A stretch of 64,000 nucleotides of DNA from Candidatus Flexifilum affinis (GCA_016713325.1 JADJPJ010000017.1:142964-206963), one strand, 5' to 3'; counted from the first letter of the stretch, positions 26,829 to 35,642 are shown. A program made the numbers and translations. Notes: generated from the letters alone by a model not told the origin.

Positions 26829-28592
26829 GTGAATCCTCACCGAATATTCTTTCTGATCTCTTTGTTGGTCTTGATGACCGTGACCGGCGTGATTATCTTC
26901 GGGGCAGCCGGCGCTCCGGCGGAAGCTCAAGATACAGCGCTCCCAGTTTTTCCGAGCGCATGCAGCGACGAAGCCTATGTCGCGGCCCAGAACGCTTATC
27001 TCGACGGCCTATCCCCAGAAGGACCGGGGGCGAATTCGCCGGAGAGCGAGGCAGTCCGCCAGGTATTCGCCAACCGCGTTCTCGATTGTCTCGCGCAGAT
27101 CGACGCGGCGCCGCGGACCATTGACGATGGTCCTCTCATTCCGCCGCCGCCGCCGCCTCGTGACAGTGGAGAGATCGGCCCGAACTATGCTCTCCAGGGG
27201 CACAAATGGGGCGCCCGCCCGTCCTTCAGCGCGGAATCGTCGCCGCAGCTTGCCGGCGGCACCGTCTACTACAGCTACATGCCGAACGGTGTCCCCAACA
27301 TCGTGGAAACAACCAACGCCACGAACACCGCGATCAATAGCCTGTGGACGTATCAATCCTGTTTTCTGGACGAAATCGCCAACGCCTTCGCTGCCTGGCA
27401 GTCGGTCAGCAACATCCAGTTCGTTCACATCGCCGATGCCGGCGTCGGTGCGCCTTCGGGCAGCCCAGCAGGCTACCAAGGACACATACGTATTGGCGCG
27501 CACGAGATGGACGGTTCATTGTTCCTGGGCGGCGGCACGCTGGCTCATGCCGATTTCCCGTTGCCCGGGTCGACCATTGGCGGCGATCTGCACTTCGACC
27601 ACAGCGAGAACTGGCAGTGCACGATCCCCTTCATTTGCCCCCTCTGTGTCGACATTGGCGTGGTGGCCCTGCACGAGATCGGCCATTCCATTGGGCTGCT
27701 GCATGAAACCATCAACCCGGCCGTGATGAATCCGTTTTACAACCCGGAGTTCACCTTTCCGCTGAGCGATGACATCAACGGCATGTACGCCATTTATGGC
27801 GGCGTCGGAACACCGGGCGTCAATATCAGCGATTTCCTGTCCGGTCCCAATCCTGCGATGCGCGTCGTCTCCGGATTGGAGACAAGCATCACCGACGTCA
27901 ATGTCACGCTCAGCGGGCTGTATCACACCTGGCCGGAAGATATGGACATCCTGCTGGTCAGTCCGGCGGGTCAGAAGGTGATCCTGATGTCCGATGCGTG
28001 CGGCGGCTTCGACCTGTGGAACGTCTCGCTGACCTTCGACCAATCGGCGGCGTCGGCGATTAATGACACTATCTGCGGCTCCGGCAGCTACCGCCCGGCA
28101 GACTATGAGCCGGGGGAGACACTCCCCTGCCCGGCGCCTGCCGGACCCTATTCGACCACGCTTTCGACCTTCGACGGCGCCAATCCGAATGGGACCTGGA
28201 GCCTGTGGGTCTGCGACGATAGTGTAGCCGAAGCCGGCGGGCTGCTGAGCTGGAGCCTGTCGATCACGGCGTCGGCGCCGGCCACTGACACGCCAACGCC
28301 GACACTTACACCGACGGCGACGAATACGGCTACCTCGACGCCGACGCCGAGCAGCTCGCCGACGAACACCCCGACGCCAACCGCAACGGCGACCGCGACG
28401 CGGGTCTATCTGGTGGGCGACATCAACAAGGACGGGTTCGTCAACATCGCCGATTTCTCGCTGCTGGCGGCGGCATTCGGCACGGCGGTCGGGCAGCCTG
28501 GGTTCAACCCGGACGCCGACCTGAACAACGATAACGTCGTCAACATCAGCGACTTCTCGCTGCTGGCGGCCAACTTCGGGCAGAGCAGCTAG
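26829..28592 (+). CDS. Secreted matrixin-like metalloprotease with P-domain and dockerin repeats, paralogue
   Basis: The 587-residue protein shares its plan with the gene just upstream: signal helix (IFFLISLLVLMTVTGVIIFG), Cys-containing propeptide-like region, zinc site ALHEIGHSIGLLHE, P domain (GLETSITDVNVTLSGLYHTW, NGTWSLWVCDDS), Thr/Pro/Ala linker, and two dockerin-type repeats at the C terminus. It is intact. Both paralogues use GTG after the codons for HI, and AAGGGG at 26813-26818 supports 26829 here. The pair is probably a tandem duplication with a shorter linker in this copy. They should act outside the cell on proteins. No cohesin is visible in the window, so the dockerins may simply be Ca-stabilised tails. 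Confidence 0.88.
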   Translation: MNPHRIFFLISLLVLMTVTGVIIFGAAGAPAEAQDTALPVFPSACSDEAYVAAQNAYLDGLSPEGPGANSPESEAVRQVFANRVLDCLAQIDAAPRTIDDGPLIPPPPPPRDSGEIGPNYALQGHKWGARPSFSAESSPQLAGGTVYYSYMPNGVPNIVETTNATNTAINSLWTYQSCFLDEIANAFAAWQSVSNIQFVHIADAGVGAPSGSPAGYQGHIRIGAHEMDGSLFLGGGTLAHADFPLPGSTIGGDLHFDHSENWQCTIPFICPLCVDIGVVALHEIGHSIGLLHETINPAVMNPFYNPEFTFPLSDDINGMYAIYGGVGTPGVNISDFLSGPNPAMRVVSGLETSITDVNVTLSGLYHTWPEDMDILLVSPAGQKVILMSDACGGFDLWNVSLTFDQSAASAINDTICGSGSYRPADYEPGETLPCPAPAGPYSTTLSTFDGANPNGTWSLWVCDDSVAEAGGLLSWSLSITASAPATDTPTPTLTPTATNTATSTPTPSSSPTNTPTPTATATATRVYLVGDINKDGFVNIADFSLLAAAFGTAVGQPGFNPDADLNNDNVVNISDFSLLAANFGQSS

Positions 28593-28710
28593 GGGATCAC
28601 GACTTCCCCCCATCTAGGAGTGGCGAGGCGTGCCGCTTCTGGATGGGGTGGCGGTTCTGAAAGGGGATTGGCGTTTGCGCTCCCGGAAGGCTGCGCGATG
28701 GATTGCCAAA

Positions 28711-29019
28711 TCACAAGCTGGAAGCTTTTACGAACCTTATCTCTATCTGATCGTCAGAAAAAGAATCCGAGCTGACATGAGCTGTGATGGATAGCGTCAG
28801 GTTCACCAGCACCTGGATGTCCGCCCCGTTTTTCAATTCCATCATTAACTGCCGTGCAATTTCGGTGCTGGCGGCTTGCCACTTCCCGTAGATTGCGAAG
28901 TGATCGAATCGATAATCACGGATTTTCCCGACTTCATTCCCATTCCAAAGAATTCTTGCTTCGGCGGCAGGGGATTTCGCCACTTTGTTTCGCGAAGTCT
29001 CTGGTAAGTACTCGTTCAT
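28711..29019 (-). CDS. Hypothetical protein
   Basis: A 102-residue protein I do not recognise. It contains beta-rich stretches (ARILWNGNEVGKIRDYRFDH, FAIYGKW) and a helix with LMMELKNGADI, then VLVNLTLSITAHVSSDS. Glycine- and hydrophobic-alternation suggests a small beta sandwich or barrel. It has no signal peptide. It lies 35 bases downstream of the 217-residue gene on the same strand and might be its operon partner. GC content and codon use are lower than in neighbours, hinting at transferred DNA. Confidence 0.5.
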   Translation of the reverse strand: MNEYLPETSRNKVAKSPAAEARILWNGNEVGKIRDYRFDHFAIYGKWQAASTEIARQLMMELKNGADIQVLVNLTLSITAHVSSDSFSDDQIEIRFVKASSL

Positions 29020-29054
29020 TCAGAAGGGGCCACCTTTCGGAGTCAGAAGAGTAA

Positions 29055-29708
29055 TCAATGCATTCCGCATGTCTCGTACTCGGGTGCGATGTCCGGAACA
29101 TTGCCAAGTTCTCGCTTCATCCATTCCGGCGCGTATTCCCACTCTCCTCGCCTGATGATGCTAGAATCGGTGAAATCGAACGACGCTGTCATCTTCCATT
29201 TGCCCTCTTCCTCCACAACCGAGACGATACGAATAAAGGTCTGTGGGAATACAGTTCGTCTTGAGTCTCGTCTATAAGTCCACACGCCGCAGATAATGCT
29301 CCTGAACCTATTCGGTGAATAATCCAGAACAACAACCTCACGCAAATCGAGCGCAACGGTGATCGGCCACCGATCGCTGTCAGACCTTTCCACCAATGAT
29401 TGTAGCCAGGTCAAGTATTCCCCGGAGACAATCTCGGATAACGTTCCTGGATCTTCCACTACCGAACGTGACCCGTAAATTTCGAAGTAATGAGTCACTA
29501 GATCGCGAATCAGCATTTGAGCCTGAGGATCGTCCACTGGGCCAGTGCTTCTCAGTGGGCTGTTCAGGTACTGCGTGACTCTTGACACCGCAAACACAAC
29601 AAGTCCAGCCACGAGACATATTGCAGTGAGAATGTATGCTCTCTTCACGTGTGTACTACACCCCTGAGATTGGACATGAAAAGCCTGGCGCTTAACTGCC
29701 CCAACCAT
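29055..29708 (-). CDS. Hypothetical membrane-anchored protein
   Basis: A 217-residue protein with an N-terminal membrane segment (AYILTAICLVAGLVVFAVSR, about residues 24-43) and a soluble mixed alpha/beta remainder (YFEIYGSRSVVEDPGTLSEI, VALDLREVVVLDYSPNRFRS, RIVSVVEEEGKWKMTASFDF). The last part resembles the NTF2-like or lipoprotein folds used in many small secreted proteins, but I cannot name the family. The ATG at 29708 lies inside a repeated sequence and the first 20 residues look unconstrained; GTG 29648, directly before the membrane helix, is a plausible true start. No clear ribosome site supports either. Lower GC than the surroundings. Confidence 0.5.
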   Translation of the reverse strand: MVGAVKRQAFHVQSQGCSTHVKRAYILTAICLVAGLVVFAVSRVTQYLNSPLRSTGPVDDPQAQMLIRDLVTHYFEIYGSRSVVEDPGTLSEIVSGEYLTWLQSLVERSDSDRWPITVALDLREVVVLDYSPNRFRSIICGVWTYRRDSRRTVFPQTFIRIVSVVEEEGKWKMTASFDFTDSSIIRRGEWEYAPEWMKRELGNVPDIAPEYETCGMH

Positions 29709-29810
29709 CAGTTATCTCTCGCGACCATCGATGCGTCAATGCCGCTCGGCGTTCGCTCCCGTCGTGACGGCGATCACCTGTGCCAAGGCCGGCTGCACGT
29801 CGAGCAGGTA
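29665..29810 (+). repeat. Degenerate direct repeat, copy A
   Basis: About 145 bases here recur at 29901-30042 in the same orientation. The best-kept core is ACCATCGATGCGTCAATGC, with GCTCGGCGTTCGCTCC after it. Copy A overlaps the proposed start of the preceding hypothetical gene. Confidence 0.6.
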
Positions 29811-29900
29811 GCTGGTGACATCTGGGCGCAGACTTCGGTGCGTAGTCTCACGAGTACGACACCGAGCGACCTCACCTCGGTTACCGGACTGTACTGCACC

Positions 29901-30042
29901 TCGAGATCGGACATGAAATGCCTGTTGCTTAATGCCCTACCAATAGTTATCGCTCGCAACCATCGATGCGTCAATGCTGCTCGGCGTTCGCTCCAAAAGC
30001 GCAAGTGATCGGCTGCGCCGGCCTTGGCTGCGCGTCGAACTA
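29901..30042 (+). repeat. Degenerate direct repeat, copy B
   Basis: Second copy of the element at 29665-29810, sharing GGACATGAAA, ACCATCGATGCGTCAATGC and CGGCGTTCGCTCC but diverged between. The 421-base stretch 29709-30129 that holds both copies contains no gene I can support. Confidence 0.6.
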
Positions 30043-30129
30043 ATGTGACCCCACCCCTCCTGCGGCAGGCTGAAGCATCCGCGCTATACTCAATTCCATA
30101 CACCACACGACCACGCACTGAGGAACGCA

Positions 30130-31761
30130 ATGAACGAAGCAGGCAAACCCCTCTGGTGGCAGACCGGGGTGATTTATCAGGTCTACCCGCGCAGCTTTCA
30201 GGACAGCAACGGGGATGGCATCGGCGACCTGAACGGCGTCATCCAGCGCCTGGACTACCTGCACGCGCTGGGGATCGACGCCCTCTGGCTTTCCCCGTTC
30301 TATCCCTCGCCCATGGCGGACTTCGGCTACGACGTGGCCGACTATGTGGATGTCGATCCGATCTTCGGCACACTGGCCGACTTCGACCGGCTGGTGAGCG
30401 AGGCGCACCGCCGCGATCTGCGCATCATCATCGACATCGTGCCCAACCACAGCTCGGCCGAACATCCGTGGTTCAAAGAATCGCGCCCGTCGCGGACCAG
30501 CCCCAAGCGCGACTGGTACGTCTGGGCCGATGCCAAACCGGACGGCTCCCCGCCAAACAACTGGCTCTCCAACTTTGGCGGATCGGCGTGGGAGTGGGAT
30601 GAGGCGACGGGGCAGTACTACCTGCACAGCTTCCTCCCGGAGCAGCCGGATCTCAACTGGCGCAATCCCGCGCTCCGGCAGGCCATGTTCGATGCCATCC
30701 GCTTCTGGCTGGATCGCGACGTGGACGGCCTGCGCATCGACGTCGCCCACGCCGTCATGAAGGACCCGGATCTGCGCGACGACCCGCCCAACCCCGATCC
30801 GGCGGCCGCTTTCAAGCCGATGGGCGACTACAACAGCCTGCTCCACATCCACAGCAAGGGCCATGCCGACACCCACGGCGTGTACCGCGAGCTGCGCCAG
30901 ATCCTGGATTCCTACAGCACGGGCGAGCGGCCGCGCTTCGCCGTCGGAGAGATCCACCTGTTCGACTGGCTGGAGTGGGCCTCGTACTACGGCGCGGATC
31001 TGGACGAGCTGCACATGCCCTATAACTTCTCGCTCCTGTTCGCGCCCTGGTCCGCGCAGGCCGTGCGCAAGGTGATCGACGAGGTGGATCGGGCCGTGCC
31101 GCCCGGCGGGTGGCCGAATTTCGTGCTGAGCAACCATGACGAGCACCGGCTGGCCAGCCGCATCGGGGTCGAGGCGGCGCGGGGCGCCATGCTCCTGCTG
31201 CTGTCGCTGCGCGGGACGCCGACGATCTACTACGGCGAAGAACTGGGCATGGAGGACGTGCCCATTCCGCCCGAGCTGGAGCAGGACCCGTGGGGCCTGC
31301 GCGTCCAGGGGGTGGGCGTGGGCCGCGACCCGGAGCGCACGCCGATGCAGTGGGACTCCAGCGCCAACGCCGGCTTCGCAGATGCCGGGGTGCACCCCTG
31401 GTTGCCGGTCGCGGCGGACTACCAGACGAACAACGTCGCCGCCCAGGAACAGGACCCCTGCTCGATGCTCTCGCTGACGCGCTGCCTGTTGGCGCTGCGC
31501 CGGGCCACGCCCGCGCTCCACGCCGGGGGCTACCAGTCGATCGATCAGGCCAACGACCAGTGCTTCCTGTTCGAACGGCGCGCCGGTTCGGATCGCTGGT
31601 GGGTGGCGATCAACTTCTCCGGGTCCGAGCAGGTCGTGAAGCTGCCCGGAGGGAACGGCGTCGTCCGCGTATCCACACACATGGATCGGGATGAAGCCCT
31701 CAGCAGCGCGGCCTTTCGCCTGCGTCCTCACGAGGGCTGTCTCATTCAGGTGAGCGCCTGA
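30130..31761 (+). CDS. GH13 alpha-glucosidase (oligo-1,6-glucosidase / trehalulose-hydrolase-like)
   Basis: The 543-residue enzyme has all GH13 conserved regions: GIDALWLSPFYPSPMADFGY and DIVPNHSSAEHPWF (region I), the nucleophile Asp in VDGLRIDVAHAV (region II), the acid/base Glu in FAVGEIHLFD (region III), and the Asp in FVLSNHDEHRLAS (region IV). It starts WWQTGVIYQVYPRSFQDSNG, as exo-acting intracellular alpha-glucosidases do. No signal peptide is present, so it is cytoplasmic and probably hydrolyses imported malto- or isomalto-oligosaccharides. The start is ATG 30130. It could serve the sugar importer at 5.6-9.3 kb, but is not linked to it. Confidence 0.92.
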   Translation: MNEAGKPLWWQTGVIYQVYPRSFQDSNGDGIGDLNGVIQRLDYLHALGIDALWLSPFYPSPMADFGYDVADYVDVDPIFGTLADFDRLVSEAHRRDLRIIIDIVPNHSSAEHPWFKESRPSRTSPKRDWYVWADAKPDGSPPNNWLSNFGGSAWEWDEATGQYYLHSFLPEQPDLNWRNPALRQAMFDAIRFWLDRDVDGLRIDVAHAVMKDPDLRDDPPNPDPAAAFKPMGDYNSLLHIHSKGHADTHGVYRELRQILDSYSTGERPRFAVGEIHLFDWLEWASYYGADLDELHMPYNFSLLFAPWSAQAVRKVIDEVDRAVPPGGWPNFVLSNHDEHRLASRIGVEAARGAMLLLLSLRGTPTIYYGEELGMEDVPIPPELEQDPWGLRVQGVGVGRDPERTPMQWDSSANAGFADAGVHPWLPVAADYQTNNVAAQEQDPCSMLSLTRCLLALRRATPALHAGGYQSIDQANDQCFLFERRAGSDRWWVAINFSGSEQVVKLPGGNGVVRVSTHMDRDEALSSAAFRLRPHEGCLIQVSA

Positions 31762-31762
31762 T

Positions 31763-31810
31763 CCTCACGCGCTGCGCTTCGCCGCCCGCCGGGCGGGGGT
31801 GAGGGTCCAA
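31763..31810. repeat. GC-rich CTCAC...GTGAG hairpin repeat
   Basis: CTCAC (31767-31771) and GTGAG bracket a GC-rich centre with CCGCCCGCCGGGCGGG. It resembles the element at 33448-33526 in having CCTCAC/GTGAGG ends around a palindrome and may help terminate the glucosidase transcript. Confidence 0.45.
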
Positions 31811-31930
31811 AACATGGCTGACCCACAATTCACATGCCTGCGATGCCGCTGCCGAGTTCGAGGACTGGCAGCGGCATCGCCGAGTCTGGATTTGCGCGTA
31901 AAATAGGGGAGAGGATGTGGAGAGGCCTGC

Positions 31931-32254
31931 ATGAATACGTCTTCAACCGTACAGATTCCCCTTCCGCTGGCGGCTATACGCGCATTCTGCCGGCGGAGGA
32001 ACGTAAGTGAACTGGCGCTGTTTGGCTCCGTCCTGCGCGAGGATTTTCGCTAGGACAGCGACATCGACGTGATGGTGACGTTCGCCGATGGTTCGGGGCT
32101 GACACTGCATCGCTTGAATCCCATGACAGAGGAACTCGAAGCGTTGTTCGGGCACAAGGTCGATCTCATGACGCGGCAGAATATCGAGACCAGCCGGAAC
32201 TATGTGATTCGCGAAGCGGTGCTTGGCAGCGCACAGGTGATCTATGCGGCGTGA
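31931..32254 (+). pseudogene. MNT-type nucleotidyltransferase (MntA-like antitoxin) with in-frame stop
   Basis: Read through one TAG (32051-32053), the frame gives about 107 residues of a minimal nucleotidyltransferase: [16 protein letters not shown], then the stop, then DSDIDVMVTFADGS (the DxD metal site), then ELEALFGHKVDLMTRQNIET. The stop falls exactly where homologues have one variable residue before DSDID. In MNT/HEPN systems this protein AMPylates the HEPN RNase toxin to silence it. The partner gene, which normally begins overlapping this one's end, is reduced to a few codons (32244-32285). Partner loss plus the nonsense codon indicate a decaying module. Without read-through only DSDID-less or C-terminal fragments would be made. 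Confidence 0.8.
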
Positions 32255-32285
32255 TGATGTTGCTCACCCCTACCAGCTCCCATAG
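32244..32285 (+). pseudogene. Remnant of HEPN-domain toxin gene start
   Basis: ATG at 32244 overlaps the end of the nucleotidyltransferase gene, as HEPN partner genes do, and reads MRRDDVAHPYQLP before TAG. The first seven residues fit the usual beginning of HEPN partners (RRD then V or T), after which the sequence is unrelated. I infer a deletion removed the rest. Confidence 0.5.
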
Positions 32286-32290
32286 TTCCG

Positions 32291-32812
32291 TCAGCGGTTG
32301 CGGTTCAAGTCTTCGGTGACGCCTGTAAAGTCAATTCTGGGAAACTGGTTGACCAGATTATCACCTTCCAGCAAATCCATGTCTGGATTTTCTCCTTCGG
32401 AAAGAATGAATCCTCGCCAACCTGTAACGACTTCTTTTCCATTTTCGGAACCCAGACTGATGACCATAGATACCGGCGCAGGGACAGGCCAGAAGCCATA
32501 GTAAAGTTCGGATTGATTACTACCTGATCCGAAGACAAAGCGTATCGCCAGTGGCGATCCCCACTCGTCGGGTATGAGCCAATCAATGCAGGAAGTCACA
32601 TTCCCGCCGTCACACTCCTGTTGTACTGCAGCTTTCAGAGATGAACTCATGTACTCACGTGCTGTGATTTCGTCTCCTTCAATGGCCGCGTAGAGGAACC
32701 TCGCGGCAACCGTTGTCGGGTTGCCGAAAAAAGCGACGCTCATATATGCCAGTCCGCCGATAAGCAGACAGAGCGCAATCACCATTGGTAGGATGAGTTT
32801 TCGATTTGTCAC
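32291..32812 (-). CDS. Hypothetical protein with N-terminal membrane anchor
   Basis: The 173-residue protein opens with KLILPMVIALCLLIGGLAYM, a signal anchor, followed by a soluble domain (AARFLYAAIEGDEITAREYM, LAIRFVFGSGSNQSELYYGF, ENGKEVVTGWRGFIL). The first part resembles NTF2/DUF4878-like extracytoplasmic domains (helix then curved sheet), but the match is only by general shape. Like the genes at 28.7-29.7 kb it has lower GC than its neighbours. Start ATG 32812. Confidence 0.5.
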   Translation of the reverse strand: MTNRKLILPMVIALCLLIGGLAYMSVAFFGNPTTVAARFLYAAIEGDEITAREYMSSSLKAAVQQECDGGNVTSCIDWLIPDEWGSPLAIRFVFGSGSNQSELYYGFWPVPAPVSMVISLGSENGKEVVTGWRGFILSEGENPDMDLLEGDNLVNQFPRIDFTGVTEDLNRNR

Positions 32813-32848
32813 TGCCCCTCACCGTCCGACCAGAACGCAACAAACCAA

Positions 32849-33052
32849 CTACGCTTCGTACGGCCCGACGATCCACTTGATGCACGCGTCAAGGCTGCCT
32901 GCTGCTTCTTCTGCGATTTGGCGGCAGTCTTCCGGCAAGCTCTTGCTCTCAGCAAGTAGCCGGAAGTGTTCCTCCCAGTAGACATATTCCCTGAGTACCG
33001 CGATCCCTATCTCGGTGTCGCCGCTTCGTTCAATATGTTTGGATAACTTCAT
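32849..33052 (-). CDS. Small hypothetical protein, perhaps 5'-truncated
   Basis: Sixty-seven residues from ATG 33052: a helix-rich protein (IGIAVLREYVYWEEHFRLLA, CRQIAEEAAGSLDACIKWIV). The same frame stays open a further 48 codons to 33196 and that part also looks protein-like (ERDRLEQEIVDFAAALPRTT, then GRLDHWFGLWM), but it contains no ATG, GTG or TTG. Either the true start is non-canonical, a base is wrong upstream, or the 5' end has been lost. The family is not recognised. It lies 37 bases before the anchored protein gene on the same strand. Confidence 0.5.
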   Translation of the reverse strand: MKLSKHIERSGDTEIGIAVLREYVYWEEHFRLLAESKSLPEDCRQIAEEAAGSLDACIKWIVGPYEA

Positions 33053-33199
33053 CCACAGCCCGAACCAATGGTCGAGTCGCCCCTCATCGTGACAATGCAG
33101 TGTTGTTCGCGGTAATGCCGCGGCGAAGTCGACAATTTCCTGCTCAAGTCGATCGCGTTCCGGTGTCTTTCGACACGGGATCTCTCCTGGAGTGACTCA

Positions 33200-33675
33200 G
33201 ATTACCATCGGATGTGCCACTTTTCACTGTAGGGACTAACCGTCATCGCCCCCGATGTCAGTTTTCGTAATATCAGCGGAGGTGTGGCCGGATTTCGAAG
33301 TGCTGACTTTCGTCAAGGCTGCTCCCGCCGAGGTCTGAAGTGCTTCGGCTACCGAACCGACCAGTCCGCTGAAGGGACCCAAAAAGGCGAGCCTCATTAA
33401 TCACGAAACTTCACCTTGATCCATCCATAGCTGCGTTTCTAAGCCAACCTCACCCCAAAAGTCTAACGACTTTTTGCCCCTCTCCGCGCGGAGAGGGGCG
33501 GTTGAGCGTAGCGAAACGGGGTGAGGTTAAGCAATCCGCGATTTGCTGAGCCTTTGCTTTAGCTCCTTTAGTGAGCTTGTCTTTGCCTAGCCGACGGGCT
33601 TCAGCCCTCGGCGGTCCAACGCAAACCATTTGATCCGGCGCCATTCATTACGGCCGTTGAACAGTCGCCGGTTGC
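33200..33675. other. Gene-free stretch with repeat element
   Basis: No open frame here looks coding. It contains the palindromic element at 33448-33526 and a short GACGGGCTTCAGCCCTCGGC hairpin-like motif near 33593-33612. Nothing else was recognised. Confidence 0.6.
33448..33526. repeat. Interspersed palindromic element
   Basis: Outer arms CCTCACCCC (33448-33456) and GGGGTGAGG (33518-33526) enclose an inner palindrome CCCCTCTCC-GCGC-GGAGAGGGG (33477-33498). The nested structure is typical of intergenic REP/MITE-like repeats; no gene is inside. Confidence 0.75.
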
Positions 33676-34608
33676 TCACTCCGCCGACCAGAACGCCCAC
33701 AGCTCCGTCGGCGTGTGCAGCTCCCGGCTGAGAGTCCCGATCACCGCGCGGGGCAGGTACTGGCTGCCGCCGGGGAGGGCGTGTCCGCCGCCGACCACCC
33801 GGTACAGCCGCACCGCGCCGCCCGGGGCGCAGGACTCGTAGCGCGTCAGCTCGATGCTCGTCCCGTCCAGCGGCCGGTCGTCGATGGTCTCGGTGGCGTC
33901 CGGCGTCCGGTCACAGGTGTTGGCCTCCAGCCAGAAGGCCACCGTCCCGTCCGTGGGCAGCACCTCGCCGCGAAACTGGCCGCTCACCTGCACCGCGCCG
34001 CCGTCGTAGGGCACGATCGGGTCGTCGGTACCATTCAGGATCGCCACCCGCAGCGGCCGTGAGGGGATGCACTCGGCCCGCATGTCGGCGGTGAGCTGCG
34101 CCGCCACCACGCCGATCCCCGCCAGCCGGTCGCGCAGATCGCAGGCCAGCCGCAGCGACATGAACCCGCCGTTGGAGATGCCCATCGCGTAGACACGCGC
34201 CGGATCGACCGGATAGGCGGCGCTCAGGTAATCGATCAGCGCCGCGATGAAGCCCACGTCGTCGGCGTCCGAGCGGCGCACGGTCATGCCGCTGCCCCGG
34301 CGCTCGTTCCATTCGCGGTTGACGCCCTGGGGGTAGACCACGATGAAGCTGTTGGCGTCGGCCACGCTGTCAAAGTCCGTCTCGGAGCGGAAGCCCGCCG
34401 CTGTGCCACCCCCGCCGTGCAGGGCGATCACCAGCGGGGCGAGGGTCTGGAGTTCGGCCGGGACGTGCAGCAGATAGTCGCGCGTCAGGCCGTCATGGAC
34501 GAGCGTGCCGGCCGTGTCGACGGTGGTCCCGGTCTGCGCGCCGGCCTGCCCGCCGATCAGGGTGGCCAGCAGCAGCAAAACCACAACGACGAAATGCTTG
34601 TGCAACAT
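33676..34608 (-). CDS. Secreted PHB-depolymerase-like esterase (LpqC / CE1 type)
   Basis: The 310-residue protein has a signal peptide ([20 protein letters not shown]) and an alpha/beta-hydrolase fold: [17 protein letters not shown] (oxyanion region), nucleophile Ser in [20 protein letters not shown], the Asp-bearing strand [14 protein letters not shown], and the catalytic His in [12 protein letters not shown]. Family members cleave polyhydroxyalkanoates or feruloyl esters outside the cell. The substrate here is open. It is divergent from the nitroreductase gene, with a pair of REP-like palindromes in the intergenic space. All three catalytic residues are present. Confidence 0.87.
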   Translation of the reverse strand: MLHKHFVVVVLLLLATLIGGQAGAQTGTTVDTAGTLVHDGLTRDYLLHVPAELQTLAPLVIALHGGGGTAAGFRSETDFDSVADANSFIVVYPQGVNREWNERRGSGMTVRRSDADDVGFIAALIDYLSAAYPVDPARVYAMGISNGGFMSLRLACDLRDRLAGIGVVAAQLTADMRAECIPSRPLRVAILNGTDDPIVPYDGGAVQVSGQFRGEVLPTDGTVAFWLEANTCDRTPDATETIDDRPLDGTSIELTRYESCAPGGAVRLYRVVGGGHALPGGSQYLPRAVIGTLSRELHTPTELWAFWSAE

Positions 34609-34637
34609 GCGTTTCTCCGCAATGATAAACCTCGTTG

Positions 34638-34710
34638 TAAGGGACGAGGCTCGCCTCGTCCGACTTATTCATGGATTACCCGTGTTGGACAAGGCAAGCC
34701 TTGTCCCTAC
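34638..34710. repeat. Pair of facing REP-like palindromes
   Basis: First unit: GGACGAGGC (34642-34650) and GCCTCGTCC (34653-34661). Second unit: GGACAAGGC (34687-34695) and GCCTTGTCC (34698-34706). GTAAGGGAC at the left and GTCCCTAC at the right make the whole 73 bases an imperfect palindrome, as in REP doublets. It lies between two divergent genes. Confidence 0.8.
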
Positions 34711-34738
34711 GAAAAAGATTTGCTCCTGGAGGCCCCCC

Positions 34739-35425
34739 ATGCCCGCTGAACTCATCCCCCTCGATTTTGACCGCCTGCCGCCCGATGCGCAACTCGCCCG
34801 GTCGCGCGCCTTCCTGGAGACGATGCGCACCCGCCGCACCGTGCGCGACTTTTCAACGGAGGACGTGCCGTTCGAGCTGATCGAGAACGCCATCCGCGCG
34901 GCGGCAACGGCTCCGTCAGGCGCCAACCAGCAGCCGTGGACCTTCGTGGTGGTGCGTGACCCGGCCATCAAGCGCCAGATCCGCGAGGCAGCCGAAGCGG
35001 AGGAGCGCGAGAGCTACGAGCGGCGCATGAGCGCCGAGTGGCTGGCGGCGCTCGAACCGCTTGGCACCGACTGGCATAAGCCGCATCTGGAAGAGGCGCC
35101 ATACCTGATCGTCGTCTTTGCCCACGCCTACGGTGTCGAGTCCGCCGAAGATGGGTCGGAGACGCGGGTCAAGCATTACTACGTCACCGAGTCGGTGGGG
35201 ATCGCGGTCGGATTCCTGCTGTGCGCTTTGCACCATGCCGGGCTGGCCACGCTCACTCACACGCCGAACCCGATGGCCTTCCTCAGCCAGATCCTGGGCC
35301 GGCCGGCCAACGAACGCGCCCTGGTGGTGATTCCGGTCGGCTACCCGTCGGCGGATGCGCAGGTGCCGGCCATCACCAAGAAACCGCTCGACGAGGTGAT
35401 GGTGGTGGTGGGAGGGAAGGAATGA
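34739..35425 (+). CDS. Nitroreductase-family flavoprotein (iodotyrosine-deiodinase-like subgroup)
   Basis: The 228-residue protein has the nitroreductase FMN-binding start [20 protein letters not shown] and [20 protein letters not shown], then [40 protein letters not shown] and [13 protein letters not shown]. Spacing and the SGANQQPW box resemble the IYD-like branch of the family, which performs FMN-dependent reductions such as dehalogenation. The true substrate is unknown. GGAGG (34728-34732) precedes ATG 34739. It is divergent from the esterase gene. Confidence 0.87.
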   Translation: MPAELIPLDFDRLPPDAQLARSRAFLETMRTRRTVRDFSTEDVPFELIENAIRAAATAPSGANQQPWTFVVVRDPAIKRQIREAAEAEERESYERRMSAEWLAALEPLGTDWHKPHLEEAPYLIVVFAHAYGVESAEDGSETRVKHYYVTESVGIAVGFLLCALHHAGLATLTHTPNPMAFLSQILGRPANERALVVIPVGYPSADAQVPAITKKPLDEVMVVVGGKE

Positions 35426-35524
35426 GGGATGAGAGATGAGAAATGAGGAAAAACGGATGAGAGGTGGCAGCCTGCGAATGGAGCGGGTAAAACGTGGGTC
35501 GTAGGGACGAGGCATGCCTCGTCC
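35421..35524. repeat. ATGAG tract and single REP-like palindrome
   Basis: Purine-rich ATGAG units at 35421-35450 are followed by GTAGGGACGAGGC (35501-35513), AT, and GCCTCGTCC (35516-35524). The arms are identical to those of the element at 34642-34661. Confidence 0.75.
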
Positions 35525-35642
35525 GTCAATCACGAGCGGTGAAATCTCCGGCGACCATGCGCAAACAAAACCGGCCCTCTCCCACGTGCGCGGAAGAGGG
35601 CCGGTTGACTTGCTTCATGCGTAAAACGGGGTCGAGAAGCGC

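Noticed and set aside
24669..28592. Cellulosome locus because of dockerin repeats
   Set aside because: There is no cohesin, scaffoldin or cellulase here; dockerin-type repeats are often found on unrelated secreted proteins.
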